A DNA stretch of 64,000 bases, from NCBI GenBank assembly GCA_903813345.2, contig CAIIXF020000009.1:16393759-16457758 (forward strand), read 5' to 3'. Shown here in pieces: positions 1 to 10,957 of the stretch (position 1 is its first letter; every line of letters starts with the position of its first letter). Under the pieces are notes generated by a model. That model made no database searches and was not told the DNA's origin. It worked only from the letters and a program-made list of their open reading frames with translations. This DNA comes from Owenia fusiformis. Taxonomy: Eukaryota; Annelida; Polychaeta; Sabellida; Oweniidae. Position numbers and translations under genes: made by a program.

Positions 1-1
1 G

Positions 2-991
2 GAGCTGCAGAATGGAATTCTTCTGGGACCGTATAAGCGTATCCCTTTTGACACCTACCAGAAAATCCAATCGGAATTCCCAAGGGGATATTCTCAAAAA
101 AGAAAAGACTTATATATGATTTGTCAGCGCCACATGACAATGCCGAACATCAGAGCATAAAATAACCTTATAAACAAGGATATGTGTTCCCTTAAATATG
201 TCAAAATTGATGACGCAGAAAAAACGATCACCAAGCTAGGAACACGCGCCTTACTCTGTAAAGTCGACATAGCTAACGCCTTTAAGGTCATACCCGTTAA
301 ATGCAGCCAATGGCACTTATTGCTTATACAATGGGAAGACAATTACTACATCTGTCCGAAGTTACCATTTGGTATGAGAAGCTCGCCCAAAATATTTGAC
401 AACTTGTCGAGGGCTATATGCTGGATCGCACACTACAATTACAAAATTCACTACATAATGCATTTATAAGACGATTTTTTGAGGATCCACCCCCTGGATA
501 TAACACACAACGTACAATGGTGCTGTTAACACATATTTTTAACAGGCTCAATATACCAATGGCAGTTACTAAGACCATAGGACCAACAACGTGCCTGGAA
601 TATCTTGGGATCATCCTAGATTCCGAGAAAACGGAAGCCCGTCTTCCCGAGGATAAAATACAACAAATTTCTGAATTTATTAAGGCATTCTTGAGTAAAA
701 CGACTTGTACAAAGAGGGAATTGCTCGAGTTACTAGGACATCTGAACTTCGCCTTCCGTGCCAATTGGAACGGCTCTAATATGTTTTATCATACGTATCC
801 CAGCTCACACTTTGTCTCACTTGCAATTTCAGAAATTCCTGATGTTATAACCCGAGGCCAATACAAATGTGTTGAACTGCCCAGACCCCTAGTAAATAAC
901 GTGGGCTTGAACAACACAATGTCACGGCTGCTAGAGAATAGTGTATCAGCGTCGACAAAGGCAGCATACACCACTGGCTACAACGGTAACT
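2..991 (+). pseudogene. DIRS-type retrotransposon fragment: reverse transcriptase plus start of tyrosine recombinase
   Basis: Translation shows an RT of the DIRS group: palm region around KVDIANAF (about 266-289), LPFGMRS (about 361-381), then a thumb-like part ending in CTKRELLELLGHLNFA (about 706-753). It closes with SVSASTKAAYTTGYN (about 940-985), which looks like the N-terminal arm of a tyrosine recombinase. The RT catalytic box is broken: the codon before the two Asp codons is TAA (467-469), and the following T run (475-480) is one base short, shifting the frame. Around 110-165 the matching reading (DLSAPHDNAEHQSI) lies in yet another frame. RNase H and methyltransferase regions expected between RT and recombinase are missing. 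It is dead. The window starts inside it. The family assignment rests on recalled motif order. Confidence 0.72.
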
Positions 992-1071
992 GGACAACTC
1001 GGACCCAGGACAACTCGGACCCTGGACAACTCAGACCCAAGACATCTCGGACCCAAGACAACTCGGACCAC
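992..1071. repeat. 16-bp minisatellite, five copies
   Basis: Five 16-bp units of the form GGACAACTCGGACCCA begin exactly where the DIRS recombinase similarity stops. One and a half further units appear at about 1252-1276, so the two patches may bracket a lost or rearranged piece. The protein read through this tract is an artefact of the repeat. Confidence 0.85.
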
Positions 1072-2097
1072 TTTTTGTAATGATGATATTAACATCATAA
1101 TATGGGGTTTTAATTTTTGTTTTATGTTTAGATGACATATATGATGTACTGTGCATTCATTTATTGTGTTTATTTGATGAAATTGTTTTAAATCAACTTA
1201 TTATTTGATGATAGTTTAGAAGAAAAAATTGAAGCTAAGGTACCGAAGCTAAAGACCCAAGACAACTCGGACCACTTTATTTTAATTTGTTCTGTTCAGT
1301 ATTTTAGTGCATTAGCGTTCGGTATTTCAGTGCACTTGTGGCGAAGTTGAGTCTCTATCTTTTACAAAACATGAAAACAAATATAGTTTAAAATATTAAT
1401 TTATTAAAGAAAAGTTAAAGTCCAAAAATATCATTTCAATCGACTACTTACAGTTTTTGGTTTGTCCCGAGTTCACGCAACAAGGTTCTGAGGTTTCAAT
1501 GCCAAAAATGCCTCTTTTATATCTTAATTTTGAGGTGGGCAGAGCCGAAATAAGAGATCTTATCCAATAAAATATTAGGAAATCCCATTAACTAAAATTG
1601 GCCTAAAAATGAATGTTTAATTTATAAAATGTCAATAAGAAATAGTGATGATTTTCTGCCCACAAAGCTTGAATGTTTACTGGGAATCTGAGAATTTGGA
1701 AGATTTTGGTGAGAAAGGAATGTCTAGACAAAACCTCTGAGCATTGTCTCATGAACTCTGGATGTATAATCTAATTATCTAATTTAATTCATTATCTAAT
1801 TTATGTCCGAAACACATATTCATACGTCAATTTTCACCCTAAAAAGTATACAATTATTCGTAAAATGTGATGTAGAATATAAAGGTATAAACATTTGCAA
1901 AGTATATACAGCAGTATTGATGTTTTGGTCAGTCATACTCTGGGTCATTAGGTTTAATCGCTTTTTACTTTGTTTATCAGAAATTTGCAGTCTTCAATAT
2001 GATGCCAAAAACTATCGAAACTTATAAACATCTTAACTAAACATTACAAAATTTCACATCAGTTGACTTCATATATCATTGTCTGTCACTCATTTCT
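1072..2097. other. AT-rich stretch without a recognisable gene
   Basis: No credible coding region. The only recognisable parts are the second minisatellite patch at 1252-1276 and a 40-bp segment at about 1297-1336 (containing TTAGTGCATTAGCGTTCGG) that recurs almost unchanged at about 12593-12632 inside a hAT-type MITE. This suggests an old piece of the same transposon. Confidence 0.6.
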
Positions 2098-2106
2098 CAA
2101 GAATAA

Positions 2107-3315
2107 GGTTACCTGTATTTTACCGGTGGGCAAGCACCCAGGCGGGCGCTTTTATTTTTTTTCATAGGGGTGCCGGGTAGGATCAAAAACACATTCCAAA
2201 ATTAATTTATGGACTATCTTTGAGATTATGTTGTCATAACAAAAAAAGCTAACATACTTGGGCCTTAGGCCTACCCGAAGTATCAAAATTGTCCTTGAAA
2301 ATAAGAAATCAAGTTTACTGCATTATCTTGTTGGACCTATCTTGTTGTTGTCGTCTTCCGGTCAGGTCAAGGTGTCACTAAGGTAAATCATTGAAAAAAT
2401 CACAAAATTCAAGTTCTTGGGTACATATCGCCATTTTCGAACGAACTAGCCCATACAATGACTATATTTCTGCGTTCCCCTATACATAACCTTCATCTTG
2501 ACACTATATTTAACATAGGGTTTGCGTCTCGATTTTTATATATCACTACGCCAAGATAGGGACTCATTTTCAGGTAAAATCCCTGCTTCACCGATGAAAA
2601 TTAACGAATAAAGTAGTTCCAGTTTACGGACTATATTCTTGCGAATTTTTTCTTAAAATGGCACATTTAGAAAGTACTTGGCCTCAGCTTTACATACATA
2701 CCTCTAATGGCCACATTGCATACACTTAAACCTACTATACACACCATTGAAGATGGCATGACCGTCTTTAAAGTATTAAAAAACCCGGAAGTTATTTACC
2801 GGAGTGACACCTTAATTCGGAAGTGACGTCACATTCTTGATTTAGAAACCTTTCCAAAATCATATCGAAACTATTCAATGAAAAATCTTTGAAATGACAC
2901 ATTTATCGTAAGTATTTATACACAAGATTTGCCCCATTTGTTCATCATTCTATAATCTTTCATTCAGCTCAAAATGATAAAGTTCACCCCCGAAACAACC
3001 CAAGATTTTATCTCGTTCCAAGACTATCTCTACGTCCTGGCACGGGATGACCCAAGATTGCGTTCGGGGCAAAGAGCAGCTTTCACTGAGTAAACACGAT
3101 TTCTTATTTTCAACGACAATTTAGTTACTTTTAATTCGGGTAGGGAACTTTTTCCAATTGTGGTTAGCAATATAGTTACACGACGACGACAGAATCTCAA
3201 ACTGATAATCATGCAATAAAATAATTTTGGAATGTGTTTTTGATCCTACCACCCCTATGAAAAAAATAAAAGCACCCGCCTGGGTCGCCTGGTCGCTTGC
3301 AAAATACAGGTAACC
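2107..3315. mobile_element. Non-autonomous DNA transposon, long TIRs, 9-bp target duplication (Mutator-like)
   Basis: The ends GGTTACCTGTATTTT and its inverse face each other, and the inverted match extends about 100 bp (2107-2214 against 3217-3315). The 9-bp sequence CAAGAATAA flanks it exactly on both sides (2098-2106, 3316-3324). The interior of about 1 kb has no long reading frame. Long TIRs with 9-bp duplications are typical of Mutator-like elements; that assignment is inference. The arms differ by small indels, so the insertion is not very recent. Confidence 0.85.
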
Positions 3316-3591
3316 CAAGAATAATCCTTTCATTTGATTGGCTCTAGAAATATTCTGTGCCTAAAACTGCTCTAATATGATGATAAAACATTAGAAATTA
3401 AACTGTTGATATTGTGAAATATCACACTGAGTTCAAAGATCCCCAAAACAACTGTTATAATATAAATATAAACTTATCAAAATAACACAATAATTATAAA
3501 CATGAGTAACAGAAAAAGATCATCATGACATCAATTGATGTGAAGTGAAATAAGTAGACTGACCAACGAGGTCAGCTATGACTTTGTCACA

Positions 3592-3775
3592 CACTTTTCT
3601 AGGACTTTTTCTCGATGTACATTGCGATGTGCATCGATGTTTACTACTGAAAATTGCCGATGCATCAATGTATGATTATGGCACATCGCGACAACACTAA
3701 TTTAGAGACCAAAAGTAAGCAGAATCAGCTTTGGCGATGTATATCGCAATGTATCGATTAATCGTTACAACACTA
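3592..3775. mobile_element. Rearranged hAT-type MITE termini
   Basis: 3592-3699 matches the right end of the hAT-type MITE at 12288-12735, finishing in CGACAACACTA. After a 20-bp gap, 3720-3775 matches the left end of the same MITE but inverted, so it also finishes in ACAACACTA. Both termini therefore point the same way. The surrounding 3325-3591 and 3776-3965 are AT-rich and show nothing else I can name. Confidence 0.7.
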
Positions 3776-4739
3776 CTCTAAATGTGTCTTACATCAGTAT
3801 CATCAATCCGTGTAAGTATTGGAGCGCTGAAGTACTTCCTTTTCGATCGACTTAGTTCGATTTCAAAGGTCACTATAAATCAGCTGTTTACTTCCCCCTT
3901 TGAGAGCCATAAATTTCAAAATCTAACATGGCTCTCGAAGTGAGTAAGTTTCAAAATCTAAGCACAGTCAGCACTATCAATGGTACCTTTAGTAATATAA
4001 GAGAAAAGTCCGAAAGGTCTTTGTCACAATATTTACCGATCAAAAATAAGGCCGTGACTGGAGAGCCTAAAATTTTAGGCTCTTTAGCATTTTGGTAACC
4101 AATTTGGCTAAAGAGCCTTAAATTTTAAGGCTCTTTAGCATTTTGATTGCCAATTTTGCTAGAGAACCAGCCTTAGAGGAATTCTAAGCGACGGAAATGA
4201 CAAAATATTGCTTCTGGGACAAGATCAAACGACTTGGACATATTTTTTCCCAACCTATTTTGTAATTTAACAATCAACACAAATTAACATACTATATTTA
4301 AGCAGATACCGAAGATATTCATAAAAATATATTTTTTGATCGATAAACTCACCGATTATTAAACCGGAAGTGTCTTCTCTGAGGTCCGCGAAGAAAACGA
4401 AGAAGAAAACATACAAAGATTTTAGTCATTTCAATTTTGCCGTGGATTTGATTTTAAATGCTTCTAAATGATCTTCGAATGCTTACTTTGACTTCCTATA
4501 AGAACTGTTTTGACTTCCCAACTTCATAACAAGAACATTATCACTTTTTACTCAACTCGTAAATTTACTTCCGGTCTACCGAAAAAATAAAAGTTCTTAG
4601 AACCTTTTCAATCCTCAGTCTAAATTTGGCTTTTTAAAGGTTCAATAACCTTCGTGGTGCTGCTACTTGGAGCAGTCATATACTTGTTCAATTTGACTAA
4701 TCAGTTAAGATGTTGATGTTTAGAATAGGCCCTTTGGAG

Positions 4740-6515
4740 AATGGAGTTTGCTGTCCAGCATAAACTTCGAAACATGAACCCCAGGAAAGCAACTGGGGAA
4801 GACAGGATCCCCCCAAAATCATCAAAATTGGAGCTGACATTCTTGCCCATACACTTACACCCATTGTAAACAAATCATTGGTGACTTCAAAATTTCCTTC
4901 TGGCATGAAGCCAGCTGAAGTTTCTCCCATTTATAAAAAGAAGGACGATCTAGCTAAAGGTAACTACAGACCTGTGAGTATCCTGAACTGCTTATCTAAA
5001 GTTCAGGAAGGTATTATTTTTGATCAACTTACCTGTTATTTTGATAATATTTTATCGCCACTACTTAGTGCTTTCAGGAAGGGGTATAGCTGCCAGTCTG
5101 TGTTACTAAAATTAGTCGAAGACTGGAAGCTTGCCCTTGATAATAACAAAGTGGTAGGTACGGTGTTAATGGACCTGTCAAAAGCTTTTGACTGTTTACC
5201 GCATGATATTTTGATAGCCAAACTCACCGCCTATGGAGTAAGCGACTCAGCTACTTCTCTCTTGAAAAGTTACCTCTCTGACAGGCCACAGAGAGTAAAA
5301 ATTTCAAATTCAACTAGCTCATGGTAAACCATAGTGAAAGGCATCCCTCAGGGAAGTATTCTTGGTCCCTGTCTCTTCAATATCTTTAAAAATGACATAT
5401 TTCTAGCCTTGAAGAACTGTAATTTATATAACTATTGTTGGGTTTTTCTAAGTTATGCCAGGTTTCAATTCTTACCCAAAGATGGCAGCATAGCTGTCCA
5501 TCAAGACTTAACAGAATCATTGAAGCCAAAAGCCATAACTCTGTTCTTTTCACTCATCATATAGGCAACACTTAGTCATTTCTCATAACCAGACTAGCTG
5601 GACTCTGTTATTTCCACGAGCCTGTATCTCAATACTTAAACATTTTGTATCAAACCAAACCATTTTGCATCAACTGACTTAGACAATTTTAATAATTCAT
5701 ACAGTTGGACTTAACCATTTTCAGTGACATTTCAGTGAGAACTTAGAATAATTTGGTCATTAAGTTTCATTGGCACTTTGCCAAATTGGTCATTGGCAGG
5801 TTGCCAATTGTGGTTTGGCAACATGCCAATAGTAGTACTATATAAGAGGCTTCGAAACCTCACCCTGGCAGTTTACTATTGGGTCTTTTACTGTCAGTAC
5901 AGTAGCTCAGTAATGTACAGCTTGTAAATAGATATAATAGTATATAGTTGGACGTATAATAAAGTATCGTATGTTACTCTGAACTCTGAAGTTTGTTGTA
6001 TCATATTGGCGTCATCGTTTCATAGAGACCCAACACTATGCTGATGATAACACAATCTCTGTGATTGGTGAAAACAAATAATCAGTTCTTCAAGACCTAA
6101 ATCACAGTCTTCTCTTGCCATCAACTGGTTTAATCAAAATAAAATGCTGGCAAACCCTGATAAATTTCAGGCTATGGTGTTACAACGTTCAAGGATTAAC
6201 TCCAATTTCCTCCCAGATACTCTAACTTTTGGCAATTCTTCAATTCATACAGAGCAATCTGTGAAGGTCCTTGGAGTAACCCTTGATAACAAGCTCACTT
6301 TTAACGATCATATTAAAGAATTATGCATTAAGGCAGCACATCAAATCAACGTCCTTAAGCGGCTCTCAAAATTAGACATGAAAAGTCACATGACAATATT
6401 TAAGGCCTTTGTCTTGTCACACTTTAATTATTGCCCGATAGTATGGCACCACTGTGGCAAGACAAATGCTCTTAAATTGGAAAAGCTCCAAGAAAGATGT
6501 CTCCGATTTCTCTGA
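4740..6515 (+). pseudogene. CR1/Jockey-like LINE reverse transcriptase, degenerate and interrupted
   Basis: The RT reads from a segment around NPRKATGEDR, through NYRPVSILN, LMDLSKAFDCLPHD and GIPQGSILGPCLFN, and on to the catalytic YADD box. The box is split by the solo LTR at 5436-6035: removing the LTR and one CTAT copy joins the tyrosine codon to the Ala-Asp-Asp codons. Downstream, NPDKFQAMVLQ and KVLGVTLDNKLTF belong to the thumb region. Other lesions are a one-base loss near 4812, an in-frame TAA at 5325-5327, a stop at about 6079 and a shift before 6120. No endonuclease domain is present. Clade placement (CR1 or Jockey group) is from motif recall. Confidence 0.88.
5436..6035 (+). mobile_element. 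Solo LTR, 600 bp, inside the LINE catalytic box
   Basis: The ends form an 8-bp inverted repeat, TGTTGGGT and ACCCAACA. CTAT is duplicated exactly on both sides (5432-5435, 6036-6039). A TATA box (TATATAAG, 5839-5846) and a polyadenylation signal (AATAAA, 5958-5963) are in the expected order for a + strand LTR. No internal region remains, so it arose by recombination between two LTRs. A 4-bp duplication fits Gypsy-type integration (inference). No close relative occurs in the window; its termini differ from those of the LTRs at 19026 and 23614. Confidence 0.9.
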
Positions 6516-6811
6516 TGTCCCCTGGCTAATGTCCCTACATTCCAGATAAACTGCATCATGATGTGCTGTATCTTGAATATAACAAGATCCTTTTCTTCAT
6601 CCCCAGGTCTCCTTCATACTTTTTGCCACCTTCAAATGGGATTCCCCGTATTCTGTAAGCTTGTGAATATAGTAAGCCAATACACGTTTAATTTCACTCA
6701 ACATGGATGGTTGAGCGTTGGAGAGAGCCCATGAATTTTAAAAAAAATGTGTACATAATTTCCGGACCTCAGAGAACAAACTTCCAGTTTGTTGTTCATA
6801 TGAAAAAAATT

Positions 6812-6875
6812 GTACCAACGTGGAATCGAACCTGTGCCGTGGAAGTACTAGGCAAACGCCATAACCACGACACTA
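6812..6875 (-). repeat. tRNA-derived (SINE-like) sequence
   Basis: Read on the minus strand, a perfect pol III B box GGTTCGATTCC (6822-6832) follows an A-box-like GTGGTTATGGCG (6857-6868) at tRNA-like spacing. The T stem does not pair well and no good acceptor stem forms, so I do not call a functional tRNA. The same sequence occurs in copy 2 of the host element (about 62364-62427), so it travels with that element. Confidence 0.6.
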
Positions 6876-7817
6876 GAGTGTGTTTTTTGTAAAAACTATA
6901 TTTCAATAATAAAACATATATAACTAATATAATTATACATTATACATAGGCCCAGTTACATTGTTTAATTTCTGTTCAGTTTTTCATTTTCAAAATATGC
7001 ATGTATACTTCCAGTTTTGTCTCTATTGAAAATTTATATTGCCCTCCTGGCTATTAAAACTTCTCTTTCAATTCTTATACTTATTTATTCCCATAATTTG
7101 TTCAAAAGTGATATTATCAAAAAATTTCCATATATATAATTTTTGTACACTCATAAAAATATGTTTAACATATTGTCAATTACATTATAATTCTCACAAA
7201 AAGAACTACCTTTAATTCTAAAACCATTCAAAATCTTATTACATGGATATATGTTGTGTAATGTTTTCCAGTGGATAATTAAGAGTTTGGTATCTACTTT
7301 GCACTTAAATGCTCTAAGCCAAGTTGCACATAAAATATCCTTACCATTATACTGTAAAAACAATTTTCTTTTATATGGACATATTTTTCCAAAATCTGAT
7401 GTTTCATAAAATGTTATCTCTTTACCATTTAAATATACTAGAGTGGCTTGTACATGCATAACATTTCAGGCTCTTTAGCCGAAGTGCTAAAGAACCTTAA
7501 AAGTTAGGCTCTCCAGTCACGGCCTTATTTTTAACATCGCTGCACATGCGTATTGGAGGAGTGGAGGGATCAGTTGTGAGTTTGGACCAACTTTTGCAAG
7601 TTTGACCAGGAAATCACCTTTCATTTGGTATGTTAGTAACATTTTTGATCGTAGTGGTATGTAAGAATCATATACATGTCGAGATATAAGCATAAATGTC
7701 ACAGGTTGAAGGATAAATGGAAATATAATCACTTCCGGTAAAAATTCTGACAAAAAGCTTTCGGACTTTTCTCTTATACTTAAGGTAGTATACCATTGAT
7801 AGTGCTGACTTTGTCTA

Positions 7818-8095
7818 GAGTCCATTTCACTGCTTCATTTCGTCAGTAGAACGGCAAAAATAAGAAATTGGGAGACCATTGTGCAATAATATATGGAAAA
7901 GTATATTCATAATGTACATGAATGACATTTGTATATCTTGGATTGCTTCTAGTTTAGCTTATAAAGTGTGTGGCCTCTTATATTTGGATGTTTCTCTGCC
8001 ATGTTATTTTCAATAGGATTAACATGGCTGAAATTCTTCAAATTACAAGACGGCACAGGCTTATTGCACAAAAAACTAAAAAATCTGAAATATGC
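7818..8095 (+). mobile_element. Truncated copy of the 383-bp TA-flanked MITE
   Basis: This matches 13665-13930 closely, beginning with GAGTCCATTTCACTGC after a TA (7816-7817) directly outside the preceding transposon end. The match stops near 8095, so the right inverted repeat is missing. Confidence 0.8.
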
Positions 8096-8882
8096 TTTCA
8101 CTGTTTTTTAATGCCTCAACCTTAACTCTGTCTAACTTGTTACAAACTCCTTTGAGTAAATTGTATTGAAGAAGAGTCTGGCCATTAAAACCTACTTTTT
8201 GCCCAATTTTTAAATTTTTATTACTAAAGGTACCATTGATAGACTAATGTGACTGTGTCTAGAAGTGAGTAAATCTCATCATAGTGCTACAAGTTCCTGT
8301 CACAGAGACATGTAGCACTATGATATGAGATGAGCACTATGATAGGCCCTATAGTATAATAATAAGGGTAATAACACTTCACTACTTCCGGGTTCTGTAA
8401 ATGAAAAATAAAAAAAACTATTGTTCAGAATTCCACAATAAGGGTCTCATTTTTAAGAAAAATTATTTAGCGGCAACATACATGTCATTATATTACTTGT
8501 AGACACGCTGCAAATATGATTTTTTCGTCTTATCTGTTACCTTAGCATCAGACCATGAAGTCCTGGACAGACATATTTTTCATAGTTTACCTTATCGATC
8601 GATTTCTCCCTCAATGTTTCGTCGATTGATCTCTGGTTTGATCCAGTTGTAATACACACATACGCAATGGTATACGCTGTTTCAATTGTACTATTATTGT
8701 TCAAAAATGTGTAAAAGCATACTAATTTTAAAAATACGACTGTTGAACGATTTTCTGCCGCCATCTTGAAATAATGACGTAGTAAACTTGACCCGTCTGA
8801 CCTTTCACATTTCATATTTAAAACGGCAAAATAACATATTTTTACAGGCTGAACAGCATAAGCGCAGCATCCCTACAAATCT
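8096..8882. other. Non-coding stretch with a palindrome
   Basis: No gene seen. 8222-8256 resembles the end of the 3966-7810 element (TACCATTGATAG), implying a remnant. A palindrome pairs 8273-8291 with 8311-8331 (CATAGTGCTACA and its inverse) around a short loop. The rest is AT-rich and unremarkable. Confidence 0.5.
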
Positions 8883-8960
8883 CTACTACTTTTTTCAAGG
8901 CCTGACTGCGTCGCTAACATGCTAAATATAAGAGTTAGCTGACGTTTGGGAGTCTGACTT

Positions 8961-10957
8961 GGTAGACTGTAAATCTAGTAAATCTAGTAAATCTAGTAAA
9001 ACTAGTAAATCTAGTAAAATCTTGTAAAAACTTGAATATTCAATGTCTAGGATATAAGTGCAAATGTCGAAAAAGCACCAAAAATGCCTTTGTATGAATG
9101 AAATGAACATGTAGAAAAAATTCTACCTTTTATTTCATTATATTTAGTTACAAAACAACTATATGTTAGTACTGGATAACAAAATGGTTATCAAATGGTA
9201 CACCCATTTTATCATCATACACAACCCACCCAAGAAGCATGCTCTATTAACAAATTAAGCCACACATTTAAGGACTGGGGGGACAATGCGTACCGGTAGA
9301 CTGTAAATCTAGTAAATCTAGTAAAACTAGTAAATCTAGTAAATCTAGTAAATCTAGTAAATCTAGTAAAATCTTGTAAAATCTTGTAAAAACTTGATTA
9401 TTCAATGTCCAAGATATAAAGTGCAAATGTCGAAAAAGCACTGAAAATGCCTTTGTATGAATGAAATGAACATGTAGAAAAAAATCTACCTTTTATTTCA
9501 TTATATTTAGTTACAAAACAACTATATGTTAGTACTGGATAACAAAATGGTTATCAAATGGTGCACCCATTTTATCATCATACACAACCCACCCAAGAAG
9601 CATGCTCTATTAACAAATTAAGCCGCACATTTAAGGACTGGGGGGACAATGCGTACCATCTAAATGACACAGGCTTGTTTTTCCCTCACAAAATGTTATA
9701 ATGCTTAGCCTATCAGATAATTTAGTTATTGCTTATTTTTTGGCGATGCTGTTCAATTGACAATATTTGTAGAAGTTCCAATATGAGAGGAATGGATAAA
9801 TGGCAATTTCAAAATTGATTTTTGCCAACCCCAAAAAATAATAAACACAATCAAATGCTGTAGTAAGGGGAAGAGTGAGACAACTTACTGATTGATCTAC
9901 TGTATTTGCTTTACCTATACATAAAGTATAGTATGGCATTTCTACAATGCTTTCCATTTACGTTTTGATGATGATATGTTCCTTATATTTCTTGTAATTA
10001 ATAGTTTAAAGCCATATCATATTAGCCCCTTAAACATTCTTTTTTATTATAATATTTCACAATTTTGCTAAAAAATTTGTATATTGATTATTTGATGAAA
10101 GGAATGACTCTGATTTTTAATGCAGCGAAGGTATTTTTCTAATGTTGTAAAAGGAATCATAATCACCAATACTCTTCATAGGGACTGACATTGATATCAA
10201 ATGAATGGTCCCTAAAAAGTTTACAAGATTTTACAAGATTTTACTAGATTTACTAGGTTTACTAGATTTACGAGATTTACTAGATTTACTAGATTTACAG
10301 TCTACCATGCGTACCATCTAAATGACATAGGCTTGTTTTTCCCTCACAAAATGTTATAATGCTTAGTCTATCAGATAATTTAGTTATTGCTTATTTTTTG
10401 GCGATGCTGTTCAATTGACAATATTTGTAGAAGTTCCAATGTTAGAGGAATGGATAAATGGCAATTTTAAAATTGATTTTTGCCAACCCCCCAAAATAAT
10501 AAAAACAATCAAATGCTGTAGTAAGGGGAAGAGTGGGACAACTTACTGATTGATCTATTTGCTTTACCTATACATAAAGTATAGTATGACATTTCTATAA
10601 TGCTTTCCATTTACGTTTTGATGATGATATGTTCCTTGTATTCCTTGTAATTAATAGTTAAAAGCCATATCATATCAGCCCCTTAAACATTCTTTTTTAT
10701 TATAATATTTCACAATTTTGTTAAAAAAATTGTTTACTGATTATTTCGTGAAAGGAATGACTCTGAATTTTAATGCAGAGAAGGTATTTTTCTAATGCTG
10801 TAAAAGGAATCATAATCACCAGTACTCTTCATAGAGACTGACATCGACATCAAATGAATGGTCCCTAAAAAGTTTACAAGATTTTACTAGATTTTACTAG
10901 ATTTTACTAGATTTACTAGATTTAGATTTACTAGATTTACTAGATTTACAGTCTACC
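8961..10957. mobile_element. 9-bp-duplication transposon with subterminal 9-bp repeats (outer copy)
   Basis: The ends are GGTAGACTGTAAATC and its inverse. Immediately inside both ends is a tandem array of a 9-mer (GTAAATCTA on the left, the inverse on the right). The target duplication GTCTGACTT is exact (8952-8960, 10958-10966) and interrupts the arm of the element at 8883. Without the inner copy it would be 976 bp. The interior has no long frame. A 9-bp duplication suggests a Mutator-like relative (inference). Confidence 0.9.
9295..10306. mobile_element. Second copy of the same element inserted inside the first
   Basis: The same termini (GGTAGACTG and inverse) and 9-mer arrays enclose 1012 bp. 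The 9-bp target ATGCGTACC is duplicated exactly (9286-9294, 10307-10315). The inner copy contains its own intact ATGCGTACC followed by ATCTAAATG near 9650, which shows the unoccupied form of the target in the same element. Both copies therefore belong to one family, in the same orientation. Confidence 0.92.

Larger units (their letters stand above)
3966..7810. mobile_element. Inverted-repeat DNA transposon, copy 1, carrying a LINE fragment, a solo LTR and a tRNA-like sequence
   Basis: The ends AGTCAGCACTATCAATGG (3966) and its inverse (to 7810) open long arms: the right arm runs inward to about 7470, while the left arm lacks about 200 bp between its outer part and the shared inner part around 4045-4140. 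The arms contain short GGCTCTTTAGC-type palindromic motifs. The interior holds a LINE RT (4740-6515), a solo LTR (5436-6035) and a reverse-strand tRNA-like element (about 6812-6875). A second copy at about 61138-63917 shares left and right parts but lacks the RT, so the LINE probably sat inside the ancestral element. I see no target duplication. Superfamily unknown. Confidence 0.7.

Noticed and set aside
6812-6875. Functional tRNA gene on the minus strand
   Set aside because: Perfect B box but no proper T or acceptor stem pairing, and it is embedded in a repeated transposon.
9295-9370. Short regular repeats that might suggest a CRISPR array
   Set aside because: The 9-mers are contiguous with no spacers, in eukaryotic DNA, and lie at transposon ends.
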